Shown piece by piece: positions 26,994-40,263 of a DNA stretch of 64,000 bases. The DNA is from Tomocerus qinae (taxonomy: Eukaryota > Arthropoda > Collembola > Entomobryomorpha > Tomoceridae): the NCBI GenBank assembly GCA_020055645.1, contig CM034546.1:118904375-118968374 (forward strand). The letters run 5' to 3'. The stretch's first letter is position 1. Every line of letters starts with the position of its first letter. The notes beneath the pieces were generated by a model. The model was not told the DNA's origin, made no database searches, and worked only from the letters and a program-made list of their open reading frames with translations. Position numbers and translations under genes: made by a program.

Positions 26994-29900
26994 ATATTGC
27001 TAAATATTGATGCAATACTAACCTATACACAATATAGTAATGTTTAATTAGTAGTTATTTAAAAAAAAATCTAAATGGTCATTGTAACGTGTCAAAAGTT
27101 TTATTAGATTATTACCTATATGTAATCATTGTTGTTTCAAGTAGAACTTGGTATTAGAGGTTGATGGATTGTGCTATATGGTTGTAATAAAGATGTACCC
27201 AGGTAAACGGAAATCAAAGAAGTGAGTATGGAGGAGATAAAAGAGTTGATAGGAAAGCTAAGCGATTTAATTGGACTTTTGTGGCATGACCTATAAAGGA
27301 GAATGAATGAAAGGAACTCATTGCCAGTTAGCTGATTCACTCAACATCAGCAGGAGTAACATATTGCATGCTTTCAGCTGACTTTCCACAAAAACACGAG
27401 TCCATATCATCAATCCCACCACCACCACGAGTACACAACAACACCACAAAGACAACATGATAGGCCGGTTGGAGGAGTCAAGTTGAAACCAATTCACTGT
27501 CTGTAAAAATATATAGGTTAGCTACTTTGTATCATTATAGAGATAAAGCTCTTGCTACAATACCACAATGCAATACTTTGTTCACCCAACTTCATATTTG
27601 TTTGCTATTACTGGAGTCTCACATGGAAGTTGAGTATTAGCGAATGTGCAAAGACACAATGGCCAACGAGTGCGCCTCAGCTCCACAGTATAGAAGTTGA
27701 AGAGGAAATTGATTCTCCAGAGACAGTACACAAAGTACCTATCTCTATTATATATGTATAAAGTGACTAGTGTACTTATCAGCTATGTTCAAGCTCCGCA
27801 CTCCACTCCAGCCAGCTAGCACTGCTCAGCCACTCTGCACTCTCTCTCCAGAAAATATATTATTTTAGCTCAATTGCAAAGGGAGGAGCAGAGGAAGGAT
27901 GTTCTATTTTGATCTATCTTCCGTTGTGATATTGCAACTATCTATCCATCTCTCTCTCTCTTTGTGTACGCTTACTTAACGTACACATAATATTTCGCAA
28001 GCAGCAGTCTCCTGCCTAATTCCCTCCACTCTACCAATCTATATTGTAGTCCAGAGCCAACTCTCATAATAACTCCCATCACTTTCACTAAAATGAATTC
28101 TTTACCACTACACGTCTGTCTGAGCAGCACATGAAATACTTACAATAAAATGGAAAGATACAAAATTTCTATAACAGTTAGATGGAATTACTACCTTCAG
28201 AGATGCAAGAGGATGGCTACTTGGTTTGATTTGACGTATAAAGCTGCCTGGCTCAATACAACTCCATATACTAGTAAATATAGCTTACATATTTCGTCAA
28301 ACTTTCACTATAATAATGGAGAAAGTTAACTTTCTCTTGAATTTCCTGGACTGCTGCTGTGCTATTTCACATTGTAGGATCAGATTCACTCAGCACACTC
28401 CCCATTTAACCATTTGAATATACAATACTCACTTTAAAGGTTACTAACACTATTAGTTTTATCCATTCATGAATAGTACACTATATATGTCAGTTGTGGG
28501 AAAAGAGTAATAGTATCTATTTGGGTGATCACTAAGTCTTCCCTCGTCCATCATTCATCCATTTTATTCTTAAGTATTCACAATTCTTACTCTTCTGGAC
28601 AATACAGTCAGAGAACCCTGTACATATTCATATACAATTAATATTTAGGTAGAGATCTGATACTATATATAGGAGTTATATATATGTAGCAGTATTTCTA
28701 TATATAGTAGCATTACGTTGCAGATCTGTATTATGTAAGATATTCGCAGAGGATCTTATGAAAGTGTGTTCTATGTGTATTATGTAGGTACACGTGATTA
28801 CTGCTGAGTGTATCTTTAGTTTCCCGTAGGATTCACTCAGCGTAATAATAGGCAATCTAGGATGATAGTAGGACGTGGGAAGGAAAAGGAGCGAGGGCAT
28901 GGAAGAGATGTAATGCAAGTTCACTTGCAAAGTTGGCCAATAGTTTCTCTCCTCGTTCCATGTAATGTCTGTGAAGTACTTACGGGGCGAGAGTATAAAG
29001 GAGCAGTCTGGAGATAGTCTTGGAGCCATCACTTGAGTCGAAGTTCTCTTAGTGCCCTTAGATTTGAACTCATTGGCACGAAGAAACGTAGCAGCCACTT
29101 GTTCATATCATTACGGGAAATACTTTGACTTGTCTTGTCTTCAGTTCACTTCCCTGTGGCTACCCGGCTGCTTCATAACAGCGAGTCATACTAGTGATAG
29201 TGTAGCACAATGGCACTTTTCCCTCGACAAACTACTACATAATAAGTAGTTTGCTTTATGTACTACGTCGTTCGACTCTTCTATGGCTCAAGATGTAAAA
29301 TGGGGCCACATGGCTTAGTCACTTACTCAGTCTATAACTTGCATACATTACTAGGTATCTGTTACTGGAGAAGATGAGTAGTACAAGTCTTCTTCTTCCC
29401 ACTGTGCATTGTACATGACTGGAGGAGGATGGAGGTACTTTATAGGATTGCCAGGAGGATGAAGTGACTATCGCAGTTACCTGTTATGTAGAGCAGGAGG
29501 AGAGGGATGGGCCAAGGCAAAAGGCACAAGTCTCATGTTCATCGTAAAACTAAAGCCAAATTAAAAAGCCCTAGTCATCCATCCTGCTCGTCTTTCTACG
29601 CCACGACTCTTCTTCTGTCGAGTGTCGACTCCCAGGCCTACTTCCAATTCTATCCTATATAAGTGTACCACTTTATGTATTACTTACTACCATTTCATTA
29701 CACCTACAGCCTACCTCCTTCCTCTACCTGGGCAAACCACTCCATACAAATACAACACTTACATCAACTATGCACTTTTCACTTCCTTCTGCCTCCCATT
29801 AAACATTCGAGGAGCAGTAAATAGTTATCTCATCTCTACTATATACGGACAATAGATTAGTAACACTGAACTACTCTATCTCCCTATCTCCATTTCCAAT

Positions 29901-30768
29901 CTGATCCATTCTATAGCACACTTCCTATATAGTAGCACGTTTTGAAATTGGTTTACCTAATGTTCTCTTGCGGGAATGTGATATTATGGGCATTAATGCA
30001 GGATTACATCCAAAACGTATCATTGCATATAAAAAATTGTCAGGTTTCACATCGTGTACGTCTATTCATTTACTAAGAATCGTGAATAGAAAACAGTTTG
30101 TTGCCTTTCTGAAAAGAATCCTGCGCCTGTTGTGCCACATCCCAACGGATATTACCACAAAGAAAACTATCAGACTATTTCCTATAGGGTAATTGTGATA
30201 TGTTTTGTTATAGTACTATTACAATGTTAGCTACCGACAATCCTTTACATTCTCCTCTCACGAAAAATAACGAATGCTGGAATTTTAAAAACTTTAAATT
30301 AGATTACATGAAAGAGAACAGAGGAAAAAGGAGAGTAAAGCTCTGTGTCTTGACGTAAATACGTCTGCTTCTATATTAAGAGCTCATATATGATTCTTTC
30401 TACGTCGTATGTATGTAAATACTAAAGCCATACTTAGATAATATAAATAAGTATCGATTCGAATGCAGTCTGCACTATGCACCAAGGTAGATAATACAAA
30501 AAGAATACCTTATCTCATGAAAATATTCTTCACCCGTTTCATCCGTAAAATATTCTCAGATATATTATCTGCATCAGAACCTAAACATACCTAATACTCG
30601 ACACATCAGCAGCGTATACGAATTTTTGATGAGATAGGGGCTATCAAAATGAAAATATGCAGTAAGTATGCATGAGTATAGAATTTATAAGGAAAGCTAA
30701 ATGTGTAAAGCTAATGCTTGATAGCTTGGGAAGGCTGTCTTAAGATCTCTCCATCCATCTCACATCTT
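26994..30768. other. Non-coding flank, no gene recognised
   Basis: Contains a short CT microsatellite (27947-27963) and a CCA-rich run near 27417. The longest frame is 140 codons on the minus strand (28676-29098). Its translation is Ser/Thr/Tyr/Ile-rich without domain pattern and I treat it as chance. No RNA gene seen. Confidence 0.5.
27947..27963. repeat. (CT)n microsatellite
   Basis: A short run of TC dinucleotides follows TATCCA. It is a simple sequence tract without a gene beside it. Confidence 0.7.
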
Positions 30769-31242
30769 TCATCTTCCTTTTGCAATAAATAAAAGTGTTT
30801 TAAGCTCAAGAGTCTCATCTCCCCAAAGAAATACTGAAGAACATTTCTTTGAAATGAAAAATATCGGAGCCGAGGAAAATGTGCTGCGAGAAGGATCCGA
30901 GGATAGTAAGTAGTAGATTGAAATTGAGCATATGACATTAATTTCAACCTTGGTACCCACTACACGAACACGATGTAAACATCCAATAGTACAAATAATG
31001 CTTCTGTCTGTACTTTCAGCAAATTGCTTTAGCATAAGTCCAATCATCATACTTGATAGAGCCAACATACACAAACACGCTCTCCAAAAATACCAAACTT
31101 CTTTGTGTTCGTATATTTCATCTGCTGCTTTCATCGAATAATGTGAAAAAACCATCAGATCGACAACCTTCGGCAAAATTAAAACTATCTTATTATTTTC
31201 TAGCAATGTCATTGCTCTTGTAGATTCCATATTTTCAAACAT
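30769..31242 (-). CDS. Possible membrane-protein exon (weak)
   Basis: This ATG-started minus-strand frame of 157 codons is the longest outside the retroelement. Its first 75 residues look protein-like: a mixed charged start, then residues about 49-72 with an aromatic VWYFW cluster leading into a hydrophobic stretch (ACLCMLALSSMMIGLML) and a basic end (KQF), like a single membrane helix. After that the composition degrades. A plausible splice donor (GAAA|GTACAG) occurs at 31014/31013 just after that helix, so only 31242-31014 might be exon. The spacing of the W, L, S and basic residues loosely recalls the first membrane segments of XK-related proteins, but that is a memory-based impression and may be wrong. 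A frame this long can arise by chance in AT-rich DNA of this size. Confidence 0.22.
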   Translation of the reverse strand: MFENMESTRAMTLLENNKIVLILPKVVDLMVFSHYSMKAADEIYEHKEVWYFWRACLCMLALSSMMIGLMLKQFAESTDRSIICTIGCLHRVRVVGTKVEINVICSISIYYLLSSDPSRSTFSSAPIFFISKKCSSVFLWGDETLELKTLLFIAKGR

Positions 31243-31284
31243 GGGTAGGATTATCTTAATTTGGGTTGGGTTTTATTAGGTTAG

Positions 31285-31555
31285 GCTAGGCTTAGCCACG
31301 TTAGGGGATTACGACAGGTTAACCCTCGTCCAAACCAAGTTGTGGTGAATCAAATCACTTTTAAGAGTAATCAACTGTCGATACTATTTTGGATCGCATT
31401 CGTTGAGATATTGTATAAATCTAAAATTCAAATGAATTGGTGGGTTGTTTTAATTTTTGGTTATATCAAATTGCAAAGAAAGGCACAATTGTCAGTAAAT
31501 TCTGGATACAATGAATGCGTTTCGCTATATAAATTAAAATATTTCTTGCCAAATG
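31285..31555 (+). CDS. Possible internal or first exon (weak)
   Basis: The plus-strand frame is open from 31285 and runs head-to-head with the minus frame ending at 31242. It has no early ATG; the first is in the middle, before NWWVV. It is therefore at best an exon entered by splicing, for example after the CAG at 31315-31317. It ends at a consensus splice donor, TG|GTAAGT at 31555/31556. The predicted product is hydrophobic (LSILFWIAFVEIL and WWVVLIFGYI) with basic residues between. No family is recognised and there is no second exon I can identify downstream, so it may be chance. Confidence 0.18.
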
Positions 31556-34500
31556 GTAAGTTTATCTTAGGATGATATATTACATGATCAGATAACATAC
31601 AAGGCAAAATGGTAGTGGTAAAGTAAATTAGATGGTTTGATATCCAAATATTTACATAGTACAGTAATTTAAGAGGAAGCAGACCGTGGTAGCCATAGCC
31701 TAACGTAGGTACTTAAGATAAGTTTGTAATTATTGGGTAGGTAGTTGTAGGATTAGTATTAGAGAAGTCGAATGTAGAATTCACCTTGATCGTAGTTACT
31801 ATTTAAGTATTCTTGTAATGAATCTGCTCTCGAGTTCCCTATATTTTGTGAATGTCGACTTAAATGTTCCTGAACTGAATGGATCGAGGAATTTTATTGA
31901 GTCGGTAGCATGATCGTAGTGCTAAGACCCGAAAGTGTAGTGGAAAGTGGAGAAAATGACTACGCACAGAAAGTCACGCAATGTCTAATACGTAAGTAAG
32001 TGTAGTAAGTAGGTAGTTGCCTCCCTCTCCACAATTTGAGAATGGAATTCCCATTTGAATTTGTATGCGTAAGTTTGTTCGACGCAGCGTTAGCGTCTTA
32101 CTTTCTTCGCTAACCATCACATTCCTCCGGGTTTATTTCTATTCAATGCAGCTCTGAGAATGTCTGTGTATACCTCGGTGCGAATGAAATACTGAAGAGG
32201 TTAGTTTGTAAATTGGAAATTAACAGGGGCATGTTCGGTCGGTGTGGCTGTCGCATCAGACAGGACTGTGCGTGTGATCTTGAAACTCTCACTTAGGATG
32301 CACATGTGCTATGATAAGTTCCGTTTAGTCGAGTACGTAGTAGGCAGTTACATTGTTGTGGAATTGGCAATTGTACGTAAGTGCTCTTCTAAGGCTACCA
32401 TTAAAAGTTTAGTCGAAGAACATTATCACGATATACATATGTGTTTGGTTATTGTATGCGTATCAGGAACTGCGTGTAGTATGTTATGTGCATATTAAAG
32501 GAGCTATTGCGAATCTAAACGACCATGAATACGTACACAATGCTCTGGAATAGAGGTCGATACAGTTGATTTGTCCTTACTAGACGCTCCGAGATAGAAG
32601 TATTCAAGTAAAGGCAAAAAGATGATTAAATTGGAGAAAGGAGTGGCAATTTAGAAGAGAATGCCTTAATAAAAGGAGAATCGATGAGTGTTCTATAATG
32701 CATCGAGTAATCGTAACGACAATGACCGAGGGAACTTTGGACCTAATAGCACTTTTTGCAGGAATAATTGCTCATTTAATACCATCTGACGAATAATTTC
32801 AGATGAAAGCTATCTGGTTATAACTTATGCTTAAGGGCGAGACAGAATTAATCACTGCATTATACATTACTATAGATAACAACACTTTAATTATTAGTCA
32901 AAGGATAAATTGAGTAAATAATCAGGTCGTAAATAAGTGCACATTCTGGAATCACGTTGCACAGGGTAGTATTGATTTGAAAGTAGCACACGTTAGTGTA
33001 GTGCTTGGAATTACCCTGGAAATCCTCTGTAGTAAAACGGGTAAAAGTGAGGATAGTTGGGAAAATGTACGGAGTGTTCATAACACATTTGGCAAACTAA
33101 TTTAGCAAGCCGTTTATCTTAAGAATAAGTAGGGTGAGTAGAGGAATAAAACGTTTGTTTGCATTTCCCCTTGTCTAGTGTGACTAAGTAAGCTGGAGTG
33201 AACTGACGCATCTATCTATAGCATCTAAAATATGTCCATGCTAGAGCGAGAGAGAAAGAGAGTAGTGAAATTGCAAGAAGAGATAGTAGAGTCTTAGTTG
33301 CATTAGCCTATTACTTGCATCGCTAAGCCATTGGTAAAACTTTCGCACTTTGAGCCTAATACGAAACAATATTTCCTGCTTATTCCGCTTTTATTTCTCA
33401 TCTTATTGTGTCTGATGAGAAGTCATCTTTGGCAAGTCTGATGGTAGAGACTCGGCTAGCTCTTTGGAGAGAAGCATTTGAGAAACTGTTACACAGCATT
33501 AGTACATAGTAGACGGGTAGGAAGAATAGTTGAGCTAAGTCTAAGTTATCCCATTTACATTCATCGGTCGTAGTCCTCTTCTACATTTCTTCAAAATGAA
33601 AAGGAAAAGTGTCCTTTCCTCGCCGTTCCTGTCTTCCCAGTTGTATAAATTTGCAAGATAAGGCAAGGAGGATTGCTCGGAACTTAAAAACTTGGTCTGT
33701 CCTGCGTAGTCTCCCGATGATTTTGTTTGTGTTTTGCGATAGTAACATGTACAGGGGAGTGTGCAGCTAAGAATATATTTATTCCTGTTTTATATCCGCT
33801 TTAACTTTCCTCACACATCAACACATAACTTTCCCTCTGATAGCTGAGTCCGGGCTATCGCACCAACAGACACTAACTAATGCCAAGACTAACCCATGCC
33901 CCATGTATTTCTGCAATTTATACGTGGCTAACTGAATCCACTCCAGAGCATCTCTCTACAAGAGTGGAGCTTGAGGATTTTTGATTGTATTTCTCAAAAA
34001 TATATATTTCAGCATAATATCATAGTTGTTTTCTTAGGAGAACATATCTCAATTTTAACACACCACATAGCGACGAGGCGATAGACGGAAAGAGCAGGCC
34101 ACTAGTACAAAACAAGAAAGAAAACCTCAAAGCATAACTTTAAGTCTTAAGTACGTAATGTATATGCAACACAATAACTGCCGCGTCGAGTTTTTTCTTT
34201 GCTCTTTTCTTTTTAGCCTCGTATCTCCAACTATTAATATAACAAGTAATAGCTATATAAAGTAGTATATAGTCAAGAAGAGTACGCAGCTAGAATAGTC
34301 CAAGCTTAATTCTACACTATCATTCAATTCCCTTTGTTCTCAGATGTCTCATCTAAACAGAAGAACAGGGTTAAATTTTTCTGAGGGCTCCTCCAGCATT
34401 GCCTCTCTACTCCATCCTTCACTGCCTCCGTTTAGTTTCATTTATTTATTCTGTATCAGTATTCCACCGAGTGTCCTGCGCTGTGCATGTGAATGCATCT

Positions 34501-37500
34501 ATCTCCACTTTTATTTTCTCCTTTCTTAAACAGAATTGTTATTGTTAAAGTTCGTTAGTTAGTTCCATTTCTATACTATTTGCTCCTTACTTACTAACTT
34601 TGAAATATTGCTAAAGTTTTCAGGGTTAAGTCTTCTCTGTAAGAATGAGACTTAAGAGAGAGAGAGGAAGACCACTGCAGTCTACTAATGGAGTTGTTTG
34701 TGGGTGATGTGTGAAGAACATGGAACTCTTCACCATGTGCACTCATCCATTCATAGTCTCTTGTGGTGTGAGAAATAGACATTTTATTAAAACCCATGTG
34801 ATGCTATCAAGACTCAGGTCACACTGCATTTCTAATCTACCGTACTCTGCACTCTTTTCCTTCCTCCTTTCTCACCACCCCCATTAAACAATGACATCTC
34901 TACTAAATAGAAACTCCCTCGTGCACAAAACTTTCCTTGCACTCTACATTTCATTCCATACTCTTCAATACACACTTTAACAATTGCATACTAGTATTGT
35001 GGCGATAAAATGCTTTCGTAGATTGCATACGTAAAATCTGGGACGTGCTAAATATTAGTTTGTTTCCATGTTTAATTATACTGTACACCAACTTCAAAGT
35101 TAATCTTAATGATGCCTTCAAAGAAACTAAGTGAAAAGTAAGAACGTCTTCTAAGTCCATTTAGAATCGTAAACTGCTTTAGCACACTTTCTTTCTTCAT
35201 TACCATTCAAAGTCAAATTAAAATGAGTTGCTACGCCGTTCTATGATATTCTTTGAAAGCAAAGTTGTATTTCAAGTCTGCAGGCATCGTTCTTAGACTT
35301 CAAAACACTATCTGAAGTTGTATTAGCATCTTCTCATATTAGGTAAGTTATGTAACAAGTATGGATATGCTATATGACCCTTTTTAGCAGGAGCAATAAA
35401 ATAGTAGGTACTTACAGACAGCAACTAACTCAGTCACACGTGCTACAGGAATTTTAATATGTGCACTGTGTCGAGACATAAAGTGCCATTAGATTAGATA
35501 CAAATAGAAGAAGCACTCTGATTATGCATTACCCTATTTTCTGTGATGCACTAGCTCATGCATGGCCGAGACGCTTTCAATGCACAAGATGCACTTATTG
35601 AAGTTGTCTTGAATATGTTATACATATTTACGAGTTGCTTCTTGCAACTGTCTCCTCCTACCTCCGTGCTAATAAACAAAAGCACCGTAATTGTTCCAAT
35701 TCTTCCCTATTCGGAGAACAAACGTAGATCTTTGCATGAGACTCGAGGAGAACAAGTGCAAGAGGACAAAGAGAGCAAATAGATGATGCTGGAGCCGACG
35801 TGTGTTGTGTAAGCTTGAGTGGGGAAGTGTCGACAAGATACATAATTTAACCGTGCATTAACATGTCTAAACTGAATTATTGAAGTGGCTAATGTTCAGG
35901 CGGTGGACATGTTTATGTATTCCTGTTCCACGGTAATAAACCTCCCCTTATTTCATCGCAGACACTACAAACGTGTGAAATGGAACAGTTTTAAACATTG
36001 TAAATCTTCTTTACGAGAATTTATACCGTAATCACTTTATTTCAGATGGGAATGGGACAAGTTATGCATAATCAACTTTTCTTTTTACACATTTCTCTCA
36101 TACCAGGATAGCAATGAAAGCAATTAACGCTACCATCCCTCTCCAAACTCACATTTACGCCATTTTTACATCTATTGTTGCATAAACTCTGCGCATATTT
36201 ACACGTCCACTTGAGCACTAACTATTTCACAAATGCATTGTACAAGATTCACTGGAAGTGTACTTTTTAACCATTCAACTCGCGTACATGCTTAGTCCAA
36301 CATTAATTTTAAGCAACATGTTTAATGGATATTGATCCACTTACCTCCTGTAATTTAATTAGCAGAAAGAGATATACTGCCGTGTCTGTCCTTCTTAGTC
36401 ACCTGTAATTAAAAATATTGTGAATCATTAGAAATGCTATACAATACTATTACAGATACTGCTTCAATTAAGGAAAGAATCATACTTATAACAAAGTCAT
36501 TTTTAGAAGGCTAGATTTTTTTTATCTTGACACAAGTGATAATTATTGCTTTCTTAATATACTGCACGGATTTACAAATGTGGTATTTTTATGTGTGTTC
36601 TTTAGAGAAATGATTTATTTCCCGTATTCACCGCAGGTATTAATAATCGTCCGTAATTACAGTATTATTAGAGTAAGCTGCGTGTGTGCTTATTAGTATG
36701 GTATTGAGACGAGAGAGCACACGGAGCTCATTAGTATCTGTAGGTACGAGTTGAGGGAAGTTTTTATAAAGGAAAGGTGAGCTGACAGCTCGATTAATTC
36801 AAAGCGAGTAAATGAGAGGAGATACAAAACGATAGGGATAAATCTCTGAGTGTTTTCTCTAGTGTAAACAAAAGGTTTGAAAAGGACTTGTGCTGAAGAA
36901 AGAAGAGTCATGATTACGCGTTACTTAAGTACCTATTGTGTTCGGATTTGTTGCCTCGTTGGCTTGACATGAAAAGCCGACTTTAATGGATATATACAAG
37001 TTATATACAACATCAGTATCAAACCATAAGTACTTATATACATACTGCTTAATAGGAATATCTTCTATTAACAAGCTTTTAATACTTAAACTATTGTACT
37101 ATACTTTCCTATTTGACATGCACATAGGAATATCTTGTTGTTATCAGTCCTTAGGCTTCTATGAGTGAGTGAGTGTTCGCTGCGGCAAGTATACAAATAA
37201 ATACTTAGTCTACTACATACTTGAATTCATTCTAAAAGGAAAGTGATGGATTACATTCCACAATTAAAACCGGTTTAACACTTTACCTTCACCTATACTA
37301 GACTTGTATATAAATACATGAGTAAATTCTATGAATATCTCCAACCCCTCGATATAGTGTGACTTTAAAGACCCACTTGTCCTGCTTTAGATGGGATGTA
37401 ATGTAATCTCATGCATGCAACGTGCATGTCGTCTTTAGTTCGTTTCGCTTACTGTTTTATAGCATTTAGCTGTTCCTCTGCGCAAACATCAACATACATA

Positions 37501-40242
37501 AGTATGATTTTGAATGGAATTAACTAAACTTCCTGCTGTTTCATTTGAACAAAAGCAATTGATAAAAGCATGGCAGTCGTTTTCTTAGGGAACAAAGCAA
37601 AGTGGCATGTCTCTAAATTACAGCTATTAATATTACATAGGTAACTTGGGCAAATACTTCATCTGATTATTAAACGTCATCAATTTTAGTTCAGTTTTTT
37701 CCTGTCAGTCATCTGGGATCAAAACTTTTTTGCTTCTTAATGAATTCAAGAAATAATTTACGTTTTCCTTTGTAATATGGAGCATTTTGCTCAAAAAAGT
37801 TATGCATAATAATTCTTTAAGTCGCTTAGGCGTATATCATTAGCATCTAGTAGAAGTATTAGTTTATAATCTTTGAGATTGTATTAGTGTATATTGCATA
37901 TAATTTCTATCGTCAAATGTAAACGTGGGGAGGATTTGTAGTAGAATGGTTAAGCTGATTTGATTCGCAACAAGCAAGGAGCATAGAAATAGTAATTTCT
38001 CTCACAGAGATAAAAAGTGGGACAGGAATGTGCTCTGACAGTGGAAGAATTATGCCATAACCAATGCAAATAAGTATGAAGTTAATAATTTGTATGAGAG
38101 GGAAGGCGGGGAAGGAGATAGAGCTTAAGATTACGATAGGGATTAGCAAAGTACAAACAAGGAGAATGCTATATGGAAAGTTGGTTCGCAGGAGCAGAGT
38201 GAAGCAATAAATTAGCCAAAACACTTGCTTAAATAAATAAACAGAAGGGAAACATCCAAGGCATTTATCTTAATACGAATGAATGATTTGACGATGGAAC
38301 GGATGGTTGAATTTGCTTTTGGATCCAGATCAACTCTGAATTCCGATTCACTTATTTTTCCAACACATACCAACAAATACTCGTATTTGCTAATAAGTGG
38401 GGCTCTAAGTAGAAAACTATGTTACGGATCGAGCGTCTAAGTAAATATGTTTTATTTCCCGTATATAGCAATTACAGGCATTTAAACATAGCCACAAAGG
38501 CCAAGGATACAATAAAGGAGGATATGTATATAGTATTAAGTAGAAGTAGAACGTGAATCTCTATCAATATACGAAAGTAAACTTTTCTTTGCACAAATAC
38601 AAACTGAATGTATAAGATGTCTATCTCAAGTTGCATTCTCAGCAAATAAAAACACACTACATGTTCACCCGAGTACGCAGCAAATGAAAAGGAAACACAT
38701 GAAAAGCGAGAAACTACTTTCTCAAAGTAAACTCTCAACTGACAACTAGGAAAAATACGGAAGGTATGACAAGAAATAAATGAAGGGAAAAACGTTGGTT
38801 CACTTGCAAAATTAGCTACTAGAATGAGATAACCATGTCTCTCCTTTCTTAGTCAGGAAATGCATAACTTGAGTCAAATCATACTGGGAGGTAAAAGGCT
38901 CATCAAACTTTGCATTGCACATCAAACCTTATGTAAAGAAAATGTAGTCAACCAATAAACTCTCTTCTAAATTAGAAAAGACATATGTGCACAAGTTATT
39001 CAAGGAAAAAAGCAAATAGTTAAAACTACAAATATGTACACTATCCTAATCGTATGTATACAAGAGCGTGCACATGAAAAACTCTGTTTTGCTATCGTTT
39101 TGTAGAGACAGAGAGATAAACTCGTTCTTTAAACATTTAGGTAAGTAAGCAACATAAATACTTTATGTTCCTGTGGCTAAATCCTGGATACACAAATATG
39201 ATAAGTATACTATGTTTGTCTACATACACTGTTACGTACCCAAGGGCTAATATTCACATCATATGAATGGATGTACATACTTTCGTATTCACTCTGTGCC
39301 TGAACCCAATTCTTCAAAGACAAGAACTCTACTACATTTCTACCTCCAATTCCACCTTTCCACAGCCAACCGTTTATCACATCCACTCTCCAGTCACTCT
39401 CATTTATCTTCTATCATCCTGTAGAAGGTGAAAAGTTATTTCATCTGATCATCACAAGAAATTATTTTCCCATGACATTCCAACATACGGAAAATAGTTC
39501 TTTAGAGTCCCACAAAAACCATTCGTTTATCCGTCTGACAAAGCTACTAATCTTGATAATTCGCAGTAAAAAGCAGTAATTTGTATACTGTGTTAAGTAT
39601 TATGTGTGTTGACTAAGTCTTAAGCATAAATGTATGTCTTTGTTTGCAGAGCCCCTGTTGTTCAAGAACATATTACACCAATTTCAGCAAGCTACCCATG
39701 TTAATACAATGAATAACAATGGTGATGTAAATGTCCCTACATTCACTTTCATTAGATGGCTATACATGAACTCTCTACCTTATCAAATTGAGTTCAGCTG
39801 CTAGCATCTTCTTTAGCTATTCTACTTTATATTTACTTCTTGCTTTATTTAGCTTCAAAAAGTAGAGTACCATCTTTATTACATATCTATAGGTATACAC
39901 GTTAGGGTTTATTGTGTATAGGAAATATCTCTGTGTAGGCTAAGGCAGGTAAATGATTCAGTTTGAGTATGAAGCATGAAATAATGTAATGTTAGCTAAT
40001 ACTTGTAATATATGAGATGCGATGAACGCAAACGTGCGAGTATAAAACGGAGTACAATTCAAGGGGTATAACAATAATAATAATAACAATCGTAAACTAG
40101 AGTATATCGTTCAAAGTTGAGAGTTACGTGCTGCAGTGTGTAGTTAGCTTTCTCTCTCCTGTATACATATATCTGCATATTATATAGGTTAAGTATATTG
40201 CACTATAGTATAGTAGTCTGAAAGGCGAGTAGTAAGTACAAT
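31556..40242. other. Non-coding flank, no gene recognised
   Basis: AT-rich, with frames up to about 100 codons (37913-38224 minus, an Ile/Leu-rich translation without domain pattern). No repeats beyond short AAT and GTA runs. No promoter, exon chain or RNA gene can be supported by reading alone. Confidence 0.5.
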
Positions 40243-40263
40243 TACTACTACTACTACTACTAC
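40243..40263. repeat. (TAC)7 microsatellite
   Basis: Seven perfect TAC units. An AAT-rich run lies some 170 bp upstream (about 40072-40090). It is an ordinary trinucleotide repeat in non-coding DNA. Confidence 0.9.

Noticed and set aside
28676-29098. 140-codon minus-strand frame
   Set aside because: No domain, no hydrophobic or motif pattern and no splice or promoter context; this length is expected by chance in 64 kb of AT-rich DNA.
31260-31320. TTAGG-like words suggesting arthropod telomere repeats
   Set aside because: Only two or three imperfect, irregular copies (ATTAGGTTAGGCTAGG); not a tandem array.
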